NCBI RefSeq assembly: GCF_000282135.1
Contig: NZ_AKJW01000061.1
Location: 124,001 to 188,000, forward strand
Reading direction: 5' to 3'
Source of the DNA: Herbaspirillum sp. CF444
GTDB taxonomy: Bacteria > Pseudomonadota > Gammaproteobacteria > Burkholderiales > Burkholderiaceae_D
Length of the DNA: 64,000 nucleotides
Shown: positions 37,760 to 46,086 of the stretch, piece by piece
Layout: every line of letters starts with the position of its first letter
Position numbering within the stretch: position 1 is the stretch's first letter
Notes under the pieces: model-generated
The model's database searches: none
The model's input: the letters and a program-made list of their open reading frames with translations, nothing else
What the model was told of the DNA's origin: nothing
Translations under genes and position numbers: made by a program

Positions 37760-38773
37760 ATGAACAAGAATATCCGCCGCACACTGATTTCACTGGCCGT
37801 CGCCGGCGTCACGATGATGGCCTTGCCGGGCACGGCAGCCGCGGCCGGCAAGATCACCATCATGGTCGGCGGCATCACCAAGATGGTTTACCTGCCGGCC
37901 AAGCTGGCCGAGCAACTCGGTTACTTCAAGGAAGAAGGCCTGGACGTCGAGCTGCAATCGCAGCCGGCCGGCGTCGACGCCGAGAATGAATTGCTGGCCG
38001 GCGCAGTGCAGGCCGTGGTCGGCTTCTACGATCACTCCATCGACCTGCAAAGCAAGGGCAAGGAAATCACCGCCATCGTGATCTTCGGCCAGGTGCCGGG
38101 CGAAGTGGAACTGGTGTCGACCAAGGCTTCCGCATCGATCAAGAGCATGGCCGACGTCAAGGGCAAGACGCTGGGCGTGACCGGTCTCGGTTCTTCGACC
38201 AACTTCCTGACGCAATACCTGGCCTCGCGCCATGGCATCACGTCCAAAGAATACTCGGTGCTGCCGGTCGGCGCCGACAACACCTTCATCGCCGCGATGA
38301 AGCAAGGCCGCATCGATGCCGGCATGACGACCGAGCCGACCGTGTCGCAAATGCTCAAGACCGGCGAAGCCAAGGTGCTGGTCGACATGCGTTCGGTGGA
38401 CGGTACCGTCAAGGCGCTGGGCGGTTTGTATCCGGCATCCAGTCTCTATGTGCAACGCAACTGGCTCAACGGTCACAAGGATGACGCCGCCAAGCTGGCG
38501 CGTGCTTTCGTCAAGACGCTGAAGTTCATCAAGACCCACAGCGCGACCGAGATCGCCGACAAGATGCCGAAGGACTACTACGGCAACAACAAGGCGCTGT
38601 ATGTCCAGGCGCTGGAAAACTCGCTGCCGATGTATTCGGCCGACGGCAAGATGCCGGTCGGCGGTCCCGAAACAGTGTTGTCGGTGCTGTCGGGCTTCAA
38701 CCCGAACGTCAAGGGAAAGCACATCGATTTGTCCAAGACCTACACCAACGAGTTTGTGAATCTGGTCAAGTAA
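37760..38773 (+). CDS. ABC transporter substrate-binding protein, NitT/TauT family, copy 2
   Basis: 337-residue tandem paralogue of the preceding gene. Shared blocks include AGVDAENELLAGAVQAVVG, SIDLQSKGKE, LGVTGLGSS, TTEPT, GEAKVLVDM and IDLSKTYTNEFVN. The signal peptide ends near TAAAA (about 28). Differences concentrate around residues 100-130 (VIFGQVPGEVELVSTK versus LLVVPGGMEMVRSD) and in the linker near the binding cleft, hinting at different ligands. AAGGAAA precedes ATG 37760. Confidence 0.88.
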   Translation: MNKNIRRTLISLAVAGVTMMALPGTAAAAGKITIMVGGITKMVYLPAKLAEQLGYFKEEGLDVELQSQPAGVDAENELLAGAVQAVVGFYDHSIDLQSKGKEITAIVIFGQVPGEVELVSTKASASIKSMADVKGKTLGVTGLGSSTNFLTQYLASRHGITSKEYSVLPVGADNTFIAAMKQGRIDAGMTTEPTVSQMLKTGEAKVLVDMRSVDGTVKALGGLYPASSLYVQRNWLNGHKDDAAKLARAFVKTLKFIKTHSATEIADKMPKDYYGNNKALYVQALENSLPMYSADGKMPVGGPETVLSVLSGFNPNVKGKHIDLSKTYTNEFVNLVK

Positions 38774-38889
38774 GACTGTAGAAAGTTCGCTTCACCAATG
38801 ATGCGAATCGGCGTATCCGTTCAACCGGACGGATATGCCGGGTTCGCTCGCACGCAGCAATTGACGTTATTACGATGAAAGAGTCCTCC

Positions 38890-39711
38890 ATGAACCAAAC
38901 TGCCACCGCCAAGCCAGCCGCAGCAGCCAAACTCGACACGCCGGCCATCGAGCTGGACAACGTATCGTGCCGTTTCATCACCGCCGACGGCAATGTCACC
39001 GTCGCCTTGCGCGATTTTTCCATGAGCGTCGCCCGCGGCGAATTCGTCGCCGTGGTGGGGCCTACCGGTTGCGGCAAGTCCACCACATTGAGCCTGATCA
39101 CCGGCCTGCTGAAACCGACCATCGGCGAGGTGCGCGTGATGGGCGAGCCGGTCAACGGCATCGACCCGCGCATCGGTTTCGTGTTCCAGAACGACGCCGT
39201 GTTCCCCTGGCGCAGCGTGCGCGACAACGTTGCCGCCGGTCCGTTGTTTCGCGGCAAGCCGAAGGAGCAGGCCTATGAACTGGCCAACGAATGGATCCGT
39301 CGCGTCGGCCTCGACAAGTTCGGCGACCACTATCCGCATCAACTGTCGGGCGGCATGCGCAAGCGCGTGGCGCTGGCCCAGACTTTCATCAACAGCCCCG
39401 AAATCCTGCTGATGGACGAACCGTTCAGCGCGCTCGACATGCAGACCCGCACCTTGATGCAGGACGAGCTGCTGCAACTGTGGTCGGCGCATTCCGGTTC
39501 GGTGGTGTTCGTCACCCACGACCTGGAAGAGGCGATTGCGCTGGCCGACAAGGTCTACGTGCTGACCGCGCGTCCGGCGACCTTGAAGAGCACCTACCAG
39601 ATCGACCTGCCGCGCCCGCGCGTGATGGAAGAGGTGCGCTACGAGCAACGCTTCATCGACATCTCGCGCAAGATCTGGTCGGATCTGCGTGAAGAAGTAC
39701 AGATCAAGTAA
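38890..39711 (+). CDS. ABC transporter ATP-binding protein, NitT/TauT (SsuB/TauB-like) family
   Basis: 273-residue ATPase with Walker A GPTGCGKST (57-65), Q-loop FVFQNDAVFPW, signature LSGGMRKRVALAQTF, Walker B ILLMDEPFSALD and the His switch FVTHDLEEA. These are the classic features of nitrate/sulfonate/taurine importers. ATG 38890 is preferred over ATG 38875 because GAAAGAG lies before it; neither signal is strong. It acts with the permease gene 62 bp downstream and the two upstream binding proteins. Confidence 0.91.
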   Translation: MNQTATAKPAAAAKLDTPAIELDNVSCRFITADGNVTVALRDFSMSVARGEFVAVVGPTGCGKSTTLSLITGLLKPTIGEVRVMGEPVNGIDPRIGFVFQNDAVFPWRSVRDNVAAGPLFRGKPKEQAYELANEWIRRVGLDKFGDHYPHQLSGGMRKRVALAQTFINSPEILLMDEPFSALDMQTRTLMQDELLQLWSAHSGSVVFVTHDLEEAIALADKVYVLTARPATLKSTYQIDLPRPRVMEEVRYEQRFIDISRKIWSDLREEVQIK

Positions 39712-39773
39712 ATACTCCCGACAGAAATATCTTCTGCTCCTTACACCAGACAACGACAACACAGGTGAGCAAC

Positions 39774-40628
39774 ATGACACAAGTAAATACAAGCCGGGCC
39801 ATGAGCCCGGAAGCGATCGCGGAAGTCGAGCGCGAAGCGCAACGCAAGATCAAACAACGCTACTGGCTGGTGATTTCACTGCGCCTGGCGATTCTCGTGA
39901 TCATCCTCGGCGGCTGGGAATTGTCCGCGACGATGCAATGGATCGATCCGTTCTTCTTCTCGCAGCCGTCGCTGATCGTGATCCAGATCTATGACTGGAT
40001 CATGGAAGGTACGTCGCAAGGCCCGTTGTGGGTGCAGGTCATGGTGACGCTGGAAGAAACCGTGCTGGGCTTCCTGATCGGTTCGGTGGCGGGCATCATC
40101 GCCGGCATCGCGCTGGGCCGCAACAAGCTGATGTCGGACGTATTCAGCCTGTACATCCAGATCGCCAACTCGATTCCGCGCGTGGTGCTGGGTTCGATCT
40201 TCGTGATCGCGCTGGGCCTGGGCATGGCGTCCAAGGTGGCGCTGGCGGTGGTGATGGTGTTCTTCGTGGTGTTCGGCAATGCCTTCCAGGGCGTGCGTGA
40301 AGCCGACCGTTACATGATCGCCAATGCGCAGATCCTCGGCGCTTCGCGGCGTCAGGTGACGACGGCGGTGGTGATTCCATCGGCGCTGAGCTGGATTCTG
40401 GCGAGCCTGCACGTGAGCTTCGGCTTCGCGCTGGTCGGCGCGGTGGTGGGCGAGTTCCTCGGCTCCAAGCAAGGCATCGGCCTGCTGATCTCCACCGCGC
40501 AAGGCGCGTTCAACGCCAGCGGCGTGTTTGCGGCGATGATCGTGCTGGCGGTGGTGGCGCTGGCGGCGGACTATCTGCTGACCTCGCTGGAAAAACGCCT
40601 GCTGAAATGGCGTCCTGCCGCGTTCTGA
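39774..40628 (+). CDS. ABC transporter permease, NitT/TauT (SsuC/TauC-like) family
   Basis: 284-residue inner-membrane permease with a cytosolic N-terminus and about six helices starting near 32. The EAA loop is ADRYMIANAQILGASRRQV near 178-196, followed by GASxxxxxxxVxxPSALSWI, typical of the BPD_transp_1 family. ATG 39774 has AGGTGAG 7 nt upstream; a GTG at 39765 overlaps that site and is less likely. Last gene of the importer operon. Confidence 0.91.
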   Translation: MTQVNTSRAMSPEAIAEVEREAQRKIKQRYWLVISLRLAILVIILGGWELSATMQWIDPFFFSQPSLIVIQIYDWIMEGTSQGPLWVQVMVTLEETVLGFLIGSVAGIIAGIALGRNKLMSDVFSLYIQIANSIPRVVLGSIFVIALGLGMASKVALAVVMVFFVVFGNAFQGVREADRYMIANAQILGASRRQVTTAVVIPSALSWILASLHVSFGFALVGAVVGEFLGSKQGIGLLISTAQGAFNASGVFAAMIVLAVVALAADYLLTSLEKRLLKWRPAAF

Positions 40629-40720
40629 TTGTGTTCTGATCGCGTCTTCCGGGCTTGCCGACGGTAAATCTCCGAACTGTATTCGGATAGTTGTGCAAGC
40701 CCCGGGGAGGGACGATAAAA

Positions 40721-42097
40721 TTGCCTTCCATGTCCCTCACCTCTCTCCGTTCTCAAAAAGCCCTGTTGTGGATCGTCGCTTCGGGCTTTTTCATGCAGAC
40801 GCTGGATACCACCATCGTCAACACCGCATTGCCGTCCATGGCCGCCAGTCTCGGCGAGCCGGTGCTGGCGATGCACCCGGTGGTGGTTTCCTACACGTTG
40901 ACCATGGCGTCGCTGACGCCGGCTTCCGGCTGGCTGGCCGACCGCTTCGGCACGCGCCGCGTCTATTTCCTCGCCATCCTGATTTTCGTGCTCGGCTCGC
41001 TGCTGTGCGCCAATGCCCACTCGTTGTCGCAGTTGCTGCTGGCGCGCGTGGTGCAGGGCGTCGGCGGTTCCATGCTGCTGCCGATCGGCCGCCTGGCGGT
41101 GCTGCGCAGCGTGCCGGGGGCGCAGTATATTTCGGCGCTGGCTTTCATCTCGATTGCGGGGCAGCTGGGTCCGGTGGTGGGACCGGTGACGGGGGGATGG
41201 CTGTCGCAGACGATAGGCTGGCACTGGATTTTTCTGATCAATGTGCCGGTCGGCGTGATCGGCATGTTTGCCGTGCATCGCTTCCTGCCGGCGGAAGAAA
41301 TCACGTCGCCGCCGCGTTTCGACATGCTCGGTTGCGGCCTGCTGTCGGCATGCATGGTGACGTTCTCGCTGGCGCTGGACGTGCCGATGAGCGAGCATCG
41401 CGAATGGTGGAGCGCGGGCTTGTTTGTTTTGTCGGCGTTGACGGTGTGGCTATATGTCATGCATGCGCGTCGCGACGAACAGCCTCTGTTCCGGCTGGGC
41501 TTGTTCAACGAACCCAATTTCAGCGTCGGCCTGGTCGGCAACCTGATATGCCGCATCGGTTCGTCGGCGGTGCCTTTTTTGCTGCCCTTGCTGTTGCAGG
41601 TCAAGCTCGGTTTTTCGCCCTTGCATGCCGGATTGGTGCTGCTGCCTGCGGCGATTGCCGGGACCATCGCCAAGCCCTGGATCGCGCCGCTGGTGCGCCG
41701 CTTCGGCTATGAGAATTTCTTGCTGGTGAATACGATCCTGGTCGGCGCCGCCATCGTCTCGTTCGCGCTGATCACGCCGACGTGGCCGATCTGGGTCGGC
41801 ATCGTGCAACTGGCGATTTTCGGCGTGTGCAACTCAATGCAGTTCGCCGCGATGAACAGCGTGACGCTCAAGGGACTGAGCAGCAAGGATGCCGGCAGCG
41901 GCAACAGCCTGTTCTCGATGGTGCAGATGCTGGCGCTGGGCTTGGGCGTCACCATTGCCGGGTCGATGCTGAGCGGACTCGACGGCGTGGCGTGGGCGAG
42001 GGAGTGGAGCTTTACGCTGACTTTCGTTTGCGTCGGCGTGGTGACTTTGCTGTCGGCGCTGGTGTTTCGGCGGATGGATGCGCAGTATTTCAACTGA
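40721..42097 (+). CDS. MFS transporter, DHA2 (EmrB/QacA) drug:proton antiporter type
   Basis: About 458-residue inner-membrane protein with 14 predicted helices. It has the DHA2 motif LDTTIVNTALPSMA in TM1, GWLADRFGTRRVY after TM2 (motif A), and GPVVGPVTGGWLSQTIGWHWIFLINVPVG (motif C region, split here for length). A TTG at 40721 has GGGAGG about 10 nt upstream; ATG 40730 is nearly 20 nt from it, so TTG is preferred. Substrate unknown. It ends in a 10-bp tandem repeat and is convergent with the piuC-like gene. Confidence 0.88.
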   Translation: MPSMSLTSLRSQKALLWIVASGFFMQTLDTTIVNTALPSMAASLGEPVLAMHPVVVSYTLTMASLTPASGWLADRFGTRRVYFLAILIFVLGSLLCANAHSLSQLLLARVVQGVGGSMLLPIGRLAVLRSVPGAQYISALAFISIAGQLGPVVGPVTGGWLSQTIGWHWIFLINVPVGVIGMFAVHRFLPAEEITSPPRFDMLGCGLLSACMVTFSLALDVPMSEHREWWSAGLFVLSALTVWLYVMHARRDEQPLFRLGLFNEPNFSVGLVGNLICRIGSSAVPFLLPLLLQVKLGFSPLHAGLVLLPAAIAGTIAKPWIAPLVRRFGYENFLLVNTILVGAAIVSFALITPTWPIWVGIVQLAIFGVCNSMQFAAMNSVTLKGLSSKDAGSGNSLFSMVQMLALGLGVTIAGSMLSGLDGVAWAREWSFTLTFVCVGVVTLLSALVFRRMDAQYFN

Positions 42098-42117
42098 GTT
42101 CAACTGAGTTCAACTGA
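42091..42117 (+). repeat. decanucleotide tandem repeat over the MFS stop codon
   Basis: CAACTGAGTT occurs at 42091-42100 and 42101-42110, and CAACTGA again at 42111-42117. The first copy contains the TGA stop (42095-42097), and every copy repeats it. This looks like recent slippage in the 35-bp gap before the convergent piuC-like gene. Confidence 0.9.
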
Positions 42118-42132
42118 CCAACGGGGCAGCGA

Positions 42133-42819
42133 TTAAGTATCGCCCCATTGGCGCAGCAGGTTGTGATAGCAGCCGACCAGCGTGCGTCGCGCCACTTCAT
42201 CGGCATTGGTCTGGTTGAGCGTCTGGATGGCGTTGTCCATGTCGAACAGCATGCTGCGCTGACCGTCGTCGCGCACCAGGCTTTGCACCCAGAAAAAACA
42301 GGCCGTGCGTACACCGCGCGTGACGGGCGTCACCTGATGCAGGCTGGTGGCAGGGTAGACCAGCACGTCGCCGGCTTCCAGTTTGGCGGTATGCATGCCA
42401 TAGGTATCGTGGACTTGCAATTCGCCGCCGTCGTAGCTGGCCGGATCGGACAGGAACAGCGTGGCGGAAATATCGGTACGCAACTTGCGTCCGCTGTGCG
42501 GGTCGATGCGCACGCTGCCGTCGACATGCGCGCCGAAGGTCATGCCTTCGCTGTAGCGGTTGAACATCGGCGGATACACCATGTTCGGCAAGGCGGCGCT
42601 GATGAAGCGCGGGTTGCGTTCCAGTGCGGACAGGATGATGCGCTGGCATTGCAGGGCGACGTCCGAGCGTTCATCGATTTGCTGGTTGTGCTTGACGGGC
42701 GCGCCTTGATAGCCCGCCGTCACGCGTCCATCCACCCATGCCGGTCCCGCCTGATCCAGAAGCTGACATACAGCCTTGAGTTGTTGCGCGTCGAGCAGCT
42801 TGGGAATGGCGATCAGCAT
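42133..42819 (-). CDS. piuC: PKHD-type Fe(II)/2-oxoglutarate dioxygenase, PiuC/YbiX-like
   Basis: 228-residue cytosolic oxygenase. The double-stranded beta-helix has iron ligands H98 and D100 (FGAHVDGSVR) and H161 (LHQVTPVTRGVR), with the Arg for 2-oxoglutarate a few residues later. YbiX/PiuC genes lie beside catecholate siderophore receptor genes (fiu in E. coli, piuA in Pseudomonas), and the same pairing occurs here 27 bp downstream of the receptor. A role in iron-siderophore handling is inferred from that context. Confidence 0.92.
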   Translation of the reverse strand: MLIAIPKLLDAQQLKAVCQLLDQAGPAWVDGRVTAGYQGAPVKHNQQIDERSDVALQCQRIILSALERNPRFISAALPNMVYPPMFNRYSEGMTFGAHVDGSVRIDPHSGRKLRTDISATLFLSDPASYDGGELQVHDTYGMHTAKLEAGDVLVYPATSLHQVTPVTRGVRTACFFWVQSLVRDDGQRSMLFDMDNAIQTLNQTNADEVARRTLVGCYHNLLRQWGDT

Positions 42820-42846
42820 GGATGGATTTCTTTCTCTTGCTTCAGA

Positions 42847-45057
42847 TTACATACGATAGTTCACGGACAGCATGGCTGTGCGGCCGGTACCCGGCACCGA
42901 ACGTCCGCCGTCGGACTGGATCAGCGCATCGTAATACATTTTGTTCGTCAGGTTGAAGAGGTTCAGACGAATATCGTATTGCTTCTGCGTGTAGGCGACG
43001 GTGGCGTCCCAACGAGTGTAGCCGCCGACTTGTACCGTATTGGTTGCGTTCGCGTAGCGTTGCGACATGTAAGTCGCGCCGCCGCCGATTTGCCAATGCG
43101 GCACGACGTCGTAAGTAGTCCAGGTGGTCAGCGTATGCTTCGGCGTGTTGACCGGGATCTTGCCTACCGCCGTGTCGCCCGCAGCGCCGCTGAGGACCTG
43201 CGCATCCAGGTAGGTGTAGCCGGCAGCCACTTGCCATTGCTTGTTGATGCGGCCGGTCGCGCCCGCACGTGCGCCCCTGACGCGGACGGTGCCTTGCAGT
43301 TCATACACGCCGGTGGAAACCAGGCTGCGCGCATTTTCCTTGGTGATCTGGAAGATTGCCGCATTGGTCGACAGATTTTCCGCCACGTCCCACTTGCCGC
43401 CCAGCTCGTACGATTTGTTCTTTTCCGGATCGAGGTTTTGCTGGCCTGTGGTGCCTGTCAACTGTTCCAGCGAAGGATTGAACGACGTGCCGTAGGACAG
43501 GTAATACGATTGCGCTGCACTTGGTTGCCAGATGCCGCCGGCGCGCACGCTAAGGAAGTTGACGGTCTGGTTGGCGCTGGCCAGGTTGGTGTTCTTTGCA
43601 GCTGCAGGCGTATTGCTCGAGTTCAGCGAGTTGGTGATGCTGGCGACATAGCGGTCGAAGCGCAGGCCGCCGACCAGTTTGAACTGTTTGCTCAGTTCCA
43701 TCGTATCGCTGAAATAGGTTGCGATGGTGTTGGCGCTGCCGCCCTGGCGGTTGCCCGCCTGGCTGACGACGTTGGTGCTGGAGGTTGGATCCACGACGGA
43801 AACGCAGTCGGCGTAGCCTGTCGTCGGTGTGCTCGCATCGGTCAGCGCCACGCCGTTGCAAGAACCATTGCGATAGTACGCCTGATTGTCGTAACCATCA
43901 TGGCCGACTTCGAGGCCGAGCAGGAAGTCATGTTTGAAGCCCAGCGCGTTGACCTTGGCCGACAGTTCCGTCTGGTTGAAGATCGAGTAGTCCTGGATGT
44001 TGCGGTCGTGGCTTTGCGTGCGAACGTACAGGCTCGACAGCGGCAGGCTGGTGTTGCCGGTCAGTGCCGTGAAGCCCGTGCCGGAAACGGTGCCGATGGC
44101 GTTTGGCGCTGTTTCGACGGCGCTGGTGCGGACCCAGTTGAACTGGGTCTGGTTGCGTACGGTCACGTCAGGCGTGATCTTGTGCTTGATGCCGGCGTTC
44201 AGCGATACCACGTCCTGGTCGGTATGGTCGCTATTGAGGCCGTAAGCGGTGCTGCGGTTGACGTTGACCGGATGACCGTTCAGCGCCGGCAAGCCATAGT
44301 CAGGCTGGTCGTGGTTATGCTGCACCAGGGCCGACAAGGTGACTTCGGTGGACGTGCCGATGCCGTGGACATAGGAAGCCGCCACGCCGAAGTCCTGGAC
44401 ATTGGTCTGGTCGCGAGTCGTTGCCGAACCGCTTTGCGCCATGGCGGAGATGCGGAATGCAGAGGTCTCGGACAGCGGGTGATTATAGTCGGCGGTAGTG
44501 CGCACCAGGCCGTTGGTCGTGATGGAGGCGGACACCTCCGTCGCTTCCTTCAGGTTGGCCTTCTTGGTGACCTGATTGATCACGCCGCCGGTTGAACCGC
44601 GGCCGAACAGCATGGACGACGGTCCCATCAGGACTTCGATTTCATCCATGGCGAAGGTGTCGCGGTAGTACTGGCCGCGGTCGCGGAAACCGTCCAGGTA
44701 GATATCGGTACGCGCCGAGAAACCGTTGAGATTGATGTTGTTGCCGATCTGGCCGCCTTCGGCGCCGCCCAAGGTAATGCCGGAGACATTGCGCAGCGCA
44801 TCGGCCAGGGAAGTCGCGCCCTGCGATTGCATCAGCGCCTTGTTGACGACGACCACCGATTGCGGCACATCGTGCAGGTCGGCAGGCAACTTGGTAATGA
44901 CCGTGGTGTTGGTGTTGAAATCGTCGCGCTGGCCTTCGACCACGACTTCCTTCAGGGAAGAGGACGGCGCGGAGGAGGAAGTTTGTTGCGCGTGCACGGA
45001 AATGGGAGCTGCAAACAGCGCGACAAGCGCGGCAGCGATCGGCGTGAGACGGTTCAT
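42847..45057 (-). CDS. TonB-dependent siderophore receptor (Fiu/PiuA-like)
   Basis: 736-residue outer-membrane receptor. The signal peptide ends PISVHAQ near 24. A plug domain (about 50-160) with VPQSVVVVNKALMQSQGATSLADALRN and GSTGGVINQVTKKA precedes a 22-strand barrel. The C-terminus reads YDALIQSDGGRSVPGTGRTAMLSVNYRM, ending in the expected aromatic/Met pair. The adjacent PiuC-like gene suggests a catecholate-type or monomeric xenosiderophore. A weak Fur-like site lies upstream, and a divergent two-component system starts 355 bp away. Confidence 0.92.
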   Translation of the reverse strand: MNRLTPIAAALVALFAAPISVHAQQTSSSAPSSSLKEVVVEGQRDDFNTNTTVITKLPADLHDVPQSVVVVNKALMQSQGATSLADALRNVSGITLGGAEGGQIGNNINLNGFSARTDIYLDGFRDRGQYYRDTFAMDEIEVLMGPSSMLFGRGSTGGVINQVTKKANLKEATEVSASITTNGLVRTTADYNHPLSETSAFRISAMAQSGSATTRDQTNVQDFGVAASYVHGIGTSTEVTLSALVQHNHDQPDYGLPALNGHPVNVNRSTAYGLNSDHTDQDVVSLNAGIKHKITPDVTVRNQTQFNWVRTSAVETAPNAIGTVSGTGFTALTGNTSLPLSSLYVRTQSHDRNIQDYSIFNQTELSAKVNALGFKHDFLLGLEVGHDGYDNQAYYRNGSCNGVALTDASTPTTGYADCVSVVDPTSSTNVVSQAGNRQGGSANTIATYFSDTMELSKQFKLVGGLRFDRYVASITNSLNSSNTPAAAKNTNLASANQTVNFLSVRAGGIWQPSAAQSYYLSYGTSFNPSLEQLTGTTGQQNLDPEKNKSYELGGKWDVAENLSTNAAIFQITKENARSLVSTGVYELQGTVRVRGARAGATGRINKQWQVAAGYTYLDAQVLSGAAGDTAVGKIPVNTPKHTLTTWTTYDVVPHWQIGGGATYMSQRYANATNTVQVGGYTRWDATVAYTQKQYDIRLNLFNLTNKMYYDALIQSDGGRSVPGTGRTAMLSVNYRM

Positions 45058-45171
45058 GTGGTCGTTATCGTTAGGTTAGTCACGGAATGGGGTGGCTGGC
45101 TACGACGGAGGAAGTCTCGTTTGGCTGGCTAAAATGTGTCCAAAAATGCATCTTTATCATTTCTTGCGGAT

Positions 45172-45190
45172 GATTTCGATTCTCATTTCG
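45172..45190 (-). promoter_or_regulatory. candidate Fur box upstream of siderophore receptor
   Basis: On the minus strand CGAAATGAGAATCGAAATC matches 13 of 19 positions of the classical Fur consensus. It lies about 115 bp ahead of the receptor start. A 13/19 match is common by chance in A/T-rich DNA, so support comes mainly from context. The rest of the 355-bp divergent region shows no other clear motif. Confidence 0.35.
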
Positions 45191-45412
45191 GATCGGTGAG
45201 CGCTAGACTAAAACCCTGGTCTGTCGAATTGCTGACGATTAACTGACTATTTGCTGACTGTCGTCAAAATGGCACAAATAAGCGCTGTCTATCCGATAGA
45301 GTGGCAATTTAGTCATGCAGCAGGGCGCTACAATACGAACCCCCTGTTGCTCGCAGGAGGGGAAGATTTCTTGTTGCACATTGCAGTTTTACCTTCAATC
45401 TGGTCCTGATAT

Positions 45413-46081
45413 ATGAATGTTCTGCTGGTAGAAGACGACCTGGTGTTGGCGGATGGTCTCTCGCGCATGCTCAAATCGCATGGTCTGAGCGTCAACACGG
45501 TCAATAACGGCACCGACGCCGATGCGTTGTTGCAGCGCTATACGGCCACGGTGCTGGTGCTCGATATCGGCTTGCCGGGCCTGGACGGCTTCGAAGTGGT
45601 GCGCCGTCTGCGCGCGCGCGGAAGCAACATGCCGGTGCTGCTGCTGACGGCGCGCGATACGATTCCCGACCGCGTGCACGGACTCGAACTGGGCGCCGAC
45701 GACTATCTGGTCAAACCTTTCGCCACGCCGGAACTGGTCGCGCGCATCAAGGCGCTGATCCGTCGCAGCAGCCCCCAGCCGACGCAACTGACGATCGGCG
45801 GCCTGTCGCTCGACACGTCGTCCAAGCGCGCCACCATCGACGGCAAGAAGGTCGATTTCTCGGTGCGAGAATGGACCGTGCTGGAATACCTCATGCAGCA
45901 GGCTTCGCGCGTGGTCTCCAAACAGCAGATCATCGACGCCGTCTTGCCCTGGGGCGAGGACGTGACGCTCAATGCGGTGGAAGTCTATGTTTCGCGCATC
46001 CGCACCAAGACCGCAGGTTCGGGCGTGGCGATTCGCACGATACGCGGCTTCGGCTATATGCTGGAAAAAAGCGACGCCTGA
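45413..46081 (+). CDS. OmpR-family response regulator (QseB/PmrA-like)
   Basis: 222-residue regulator. The receiver has acidic residues E7-D9, phospho-acceptor D51 (LVLDIGLPGLDG) and K101 (DDYLVKPF). The winged-helix domain carries VREWTVLEYLMQQ and EVYVSRIRTKTA, ending IRGFGYML. Its kinase gene starts 5 bp downstream. It is divergent from the TonB receptor, the arrangement of pfeRS-pfeA and pirRS-pirA in Pseudomonas, so control of iron-siderophore uptake is plausible but inferred. Confidence 0.93.
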   Translation: MNVLLVEDDLVLADGLSRMLKSHGLSVNTVNNGTDADALLQRYTATVLVLDIGLPGLDGFEVVRRLRARGSNMPVLLLTARDTIPDRVHGLELGADDYLVKPFATPELVARIKALIRRSSPQPTQLTIGGLSLDTSSKRATIDGKKVDFSVREWTVLEYLMQQASRVVSKQQIIDAVLPWGEDVTLNAVEVYVSRIRTKTAGSGVAIRTIRGFGYMLEKSDA

Positions 46082-46086
46082 TTTTA

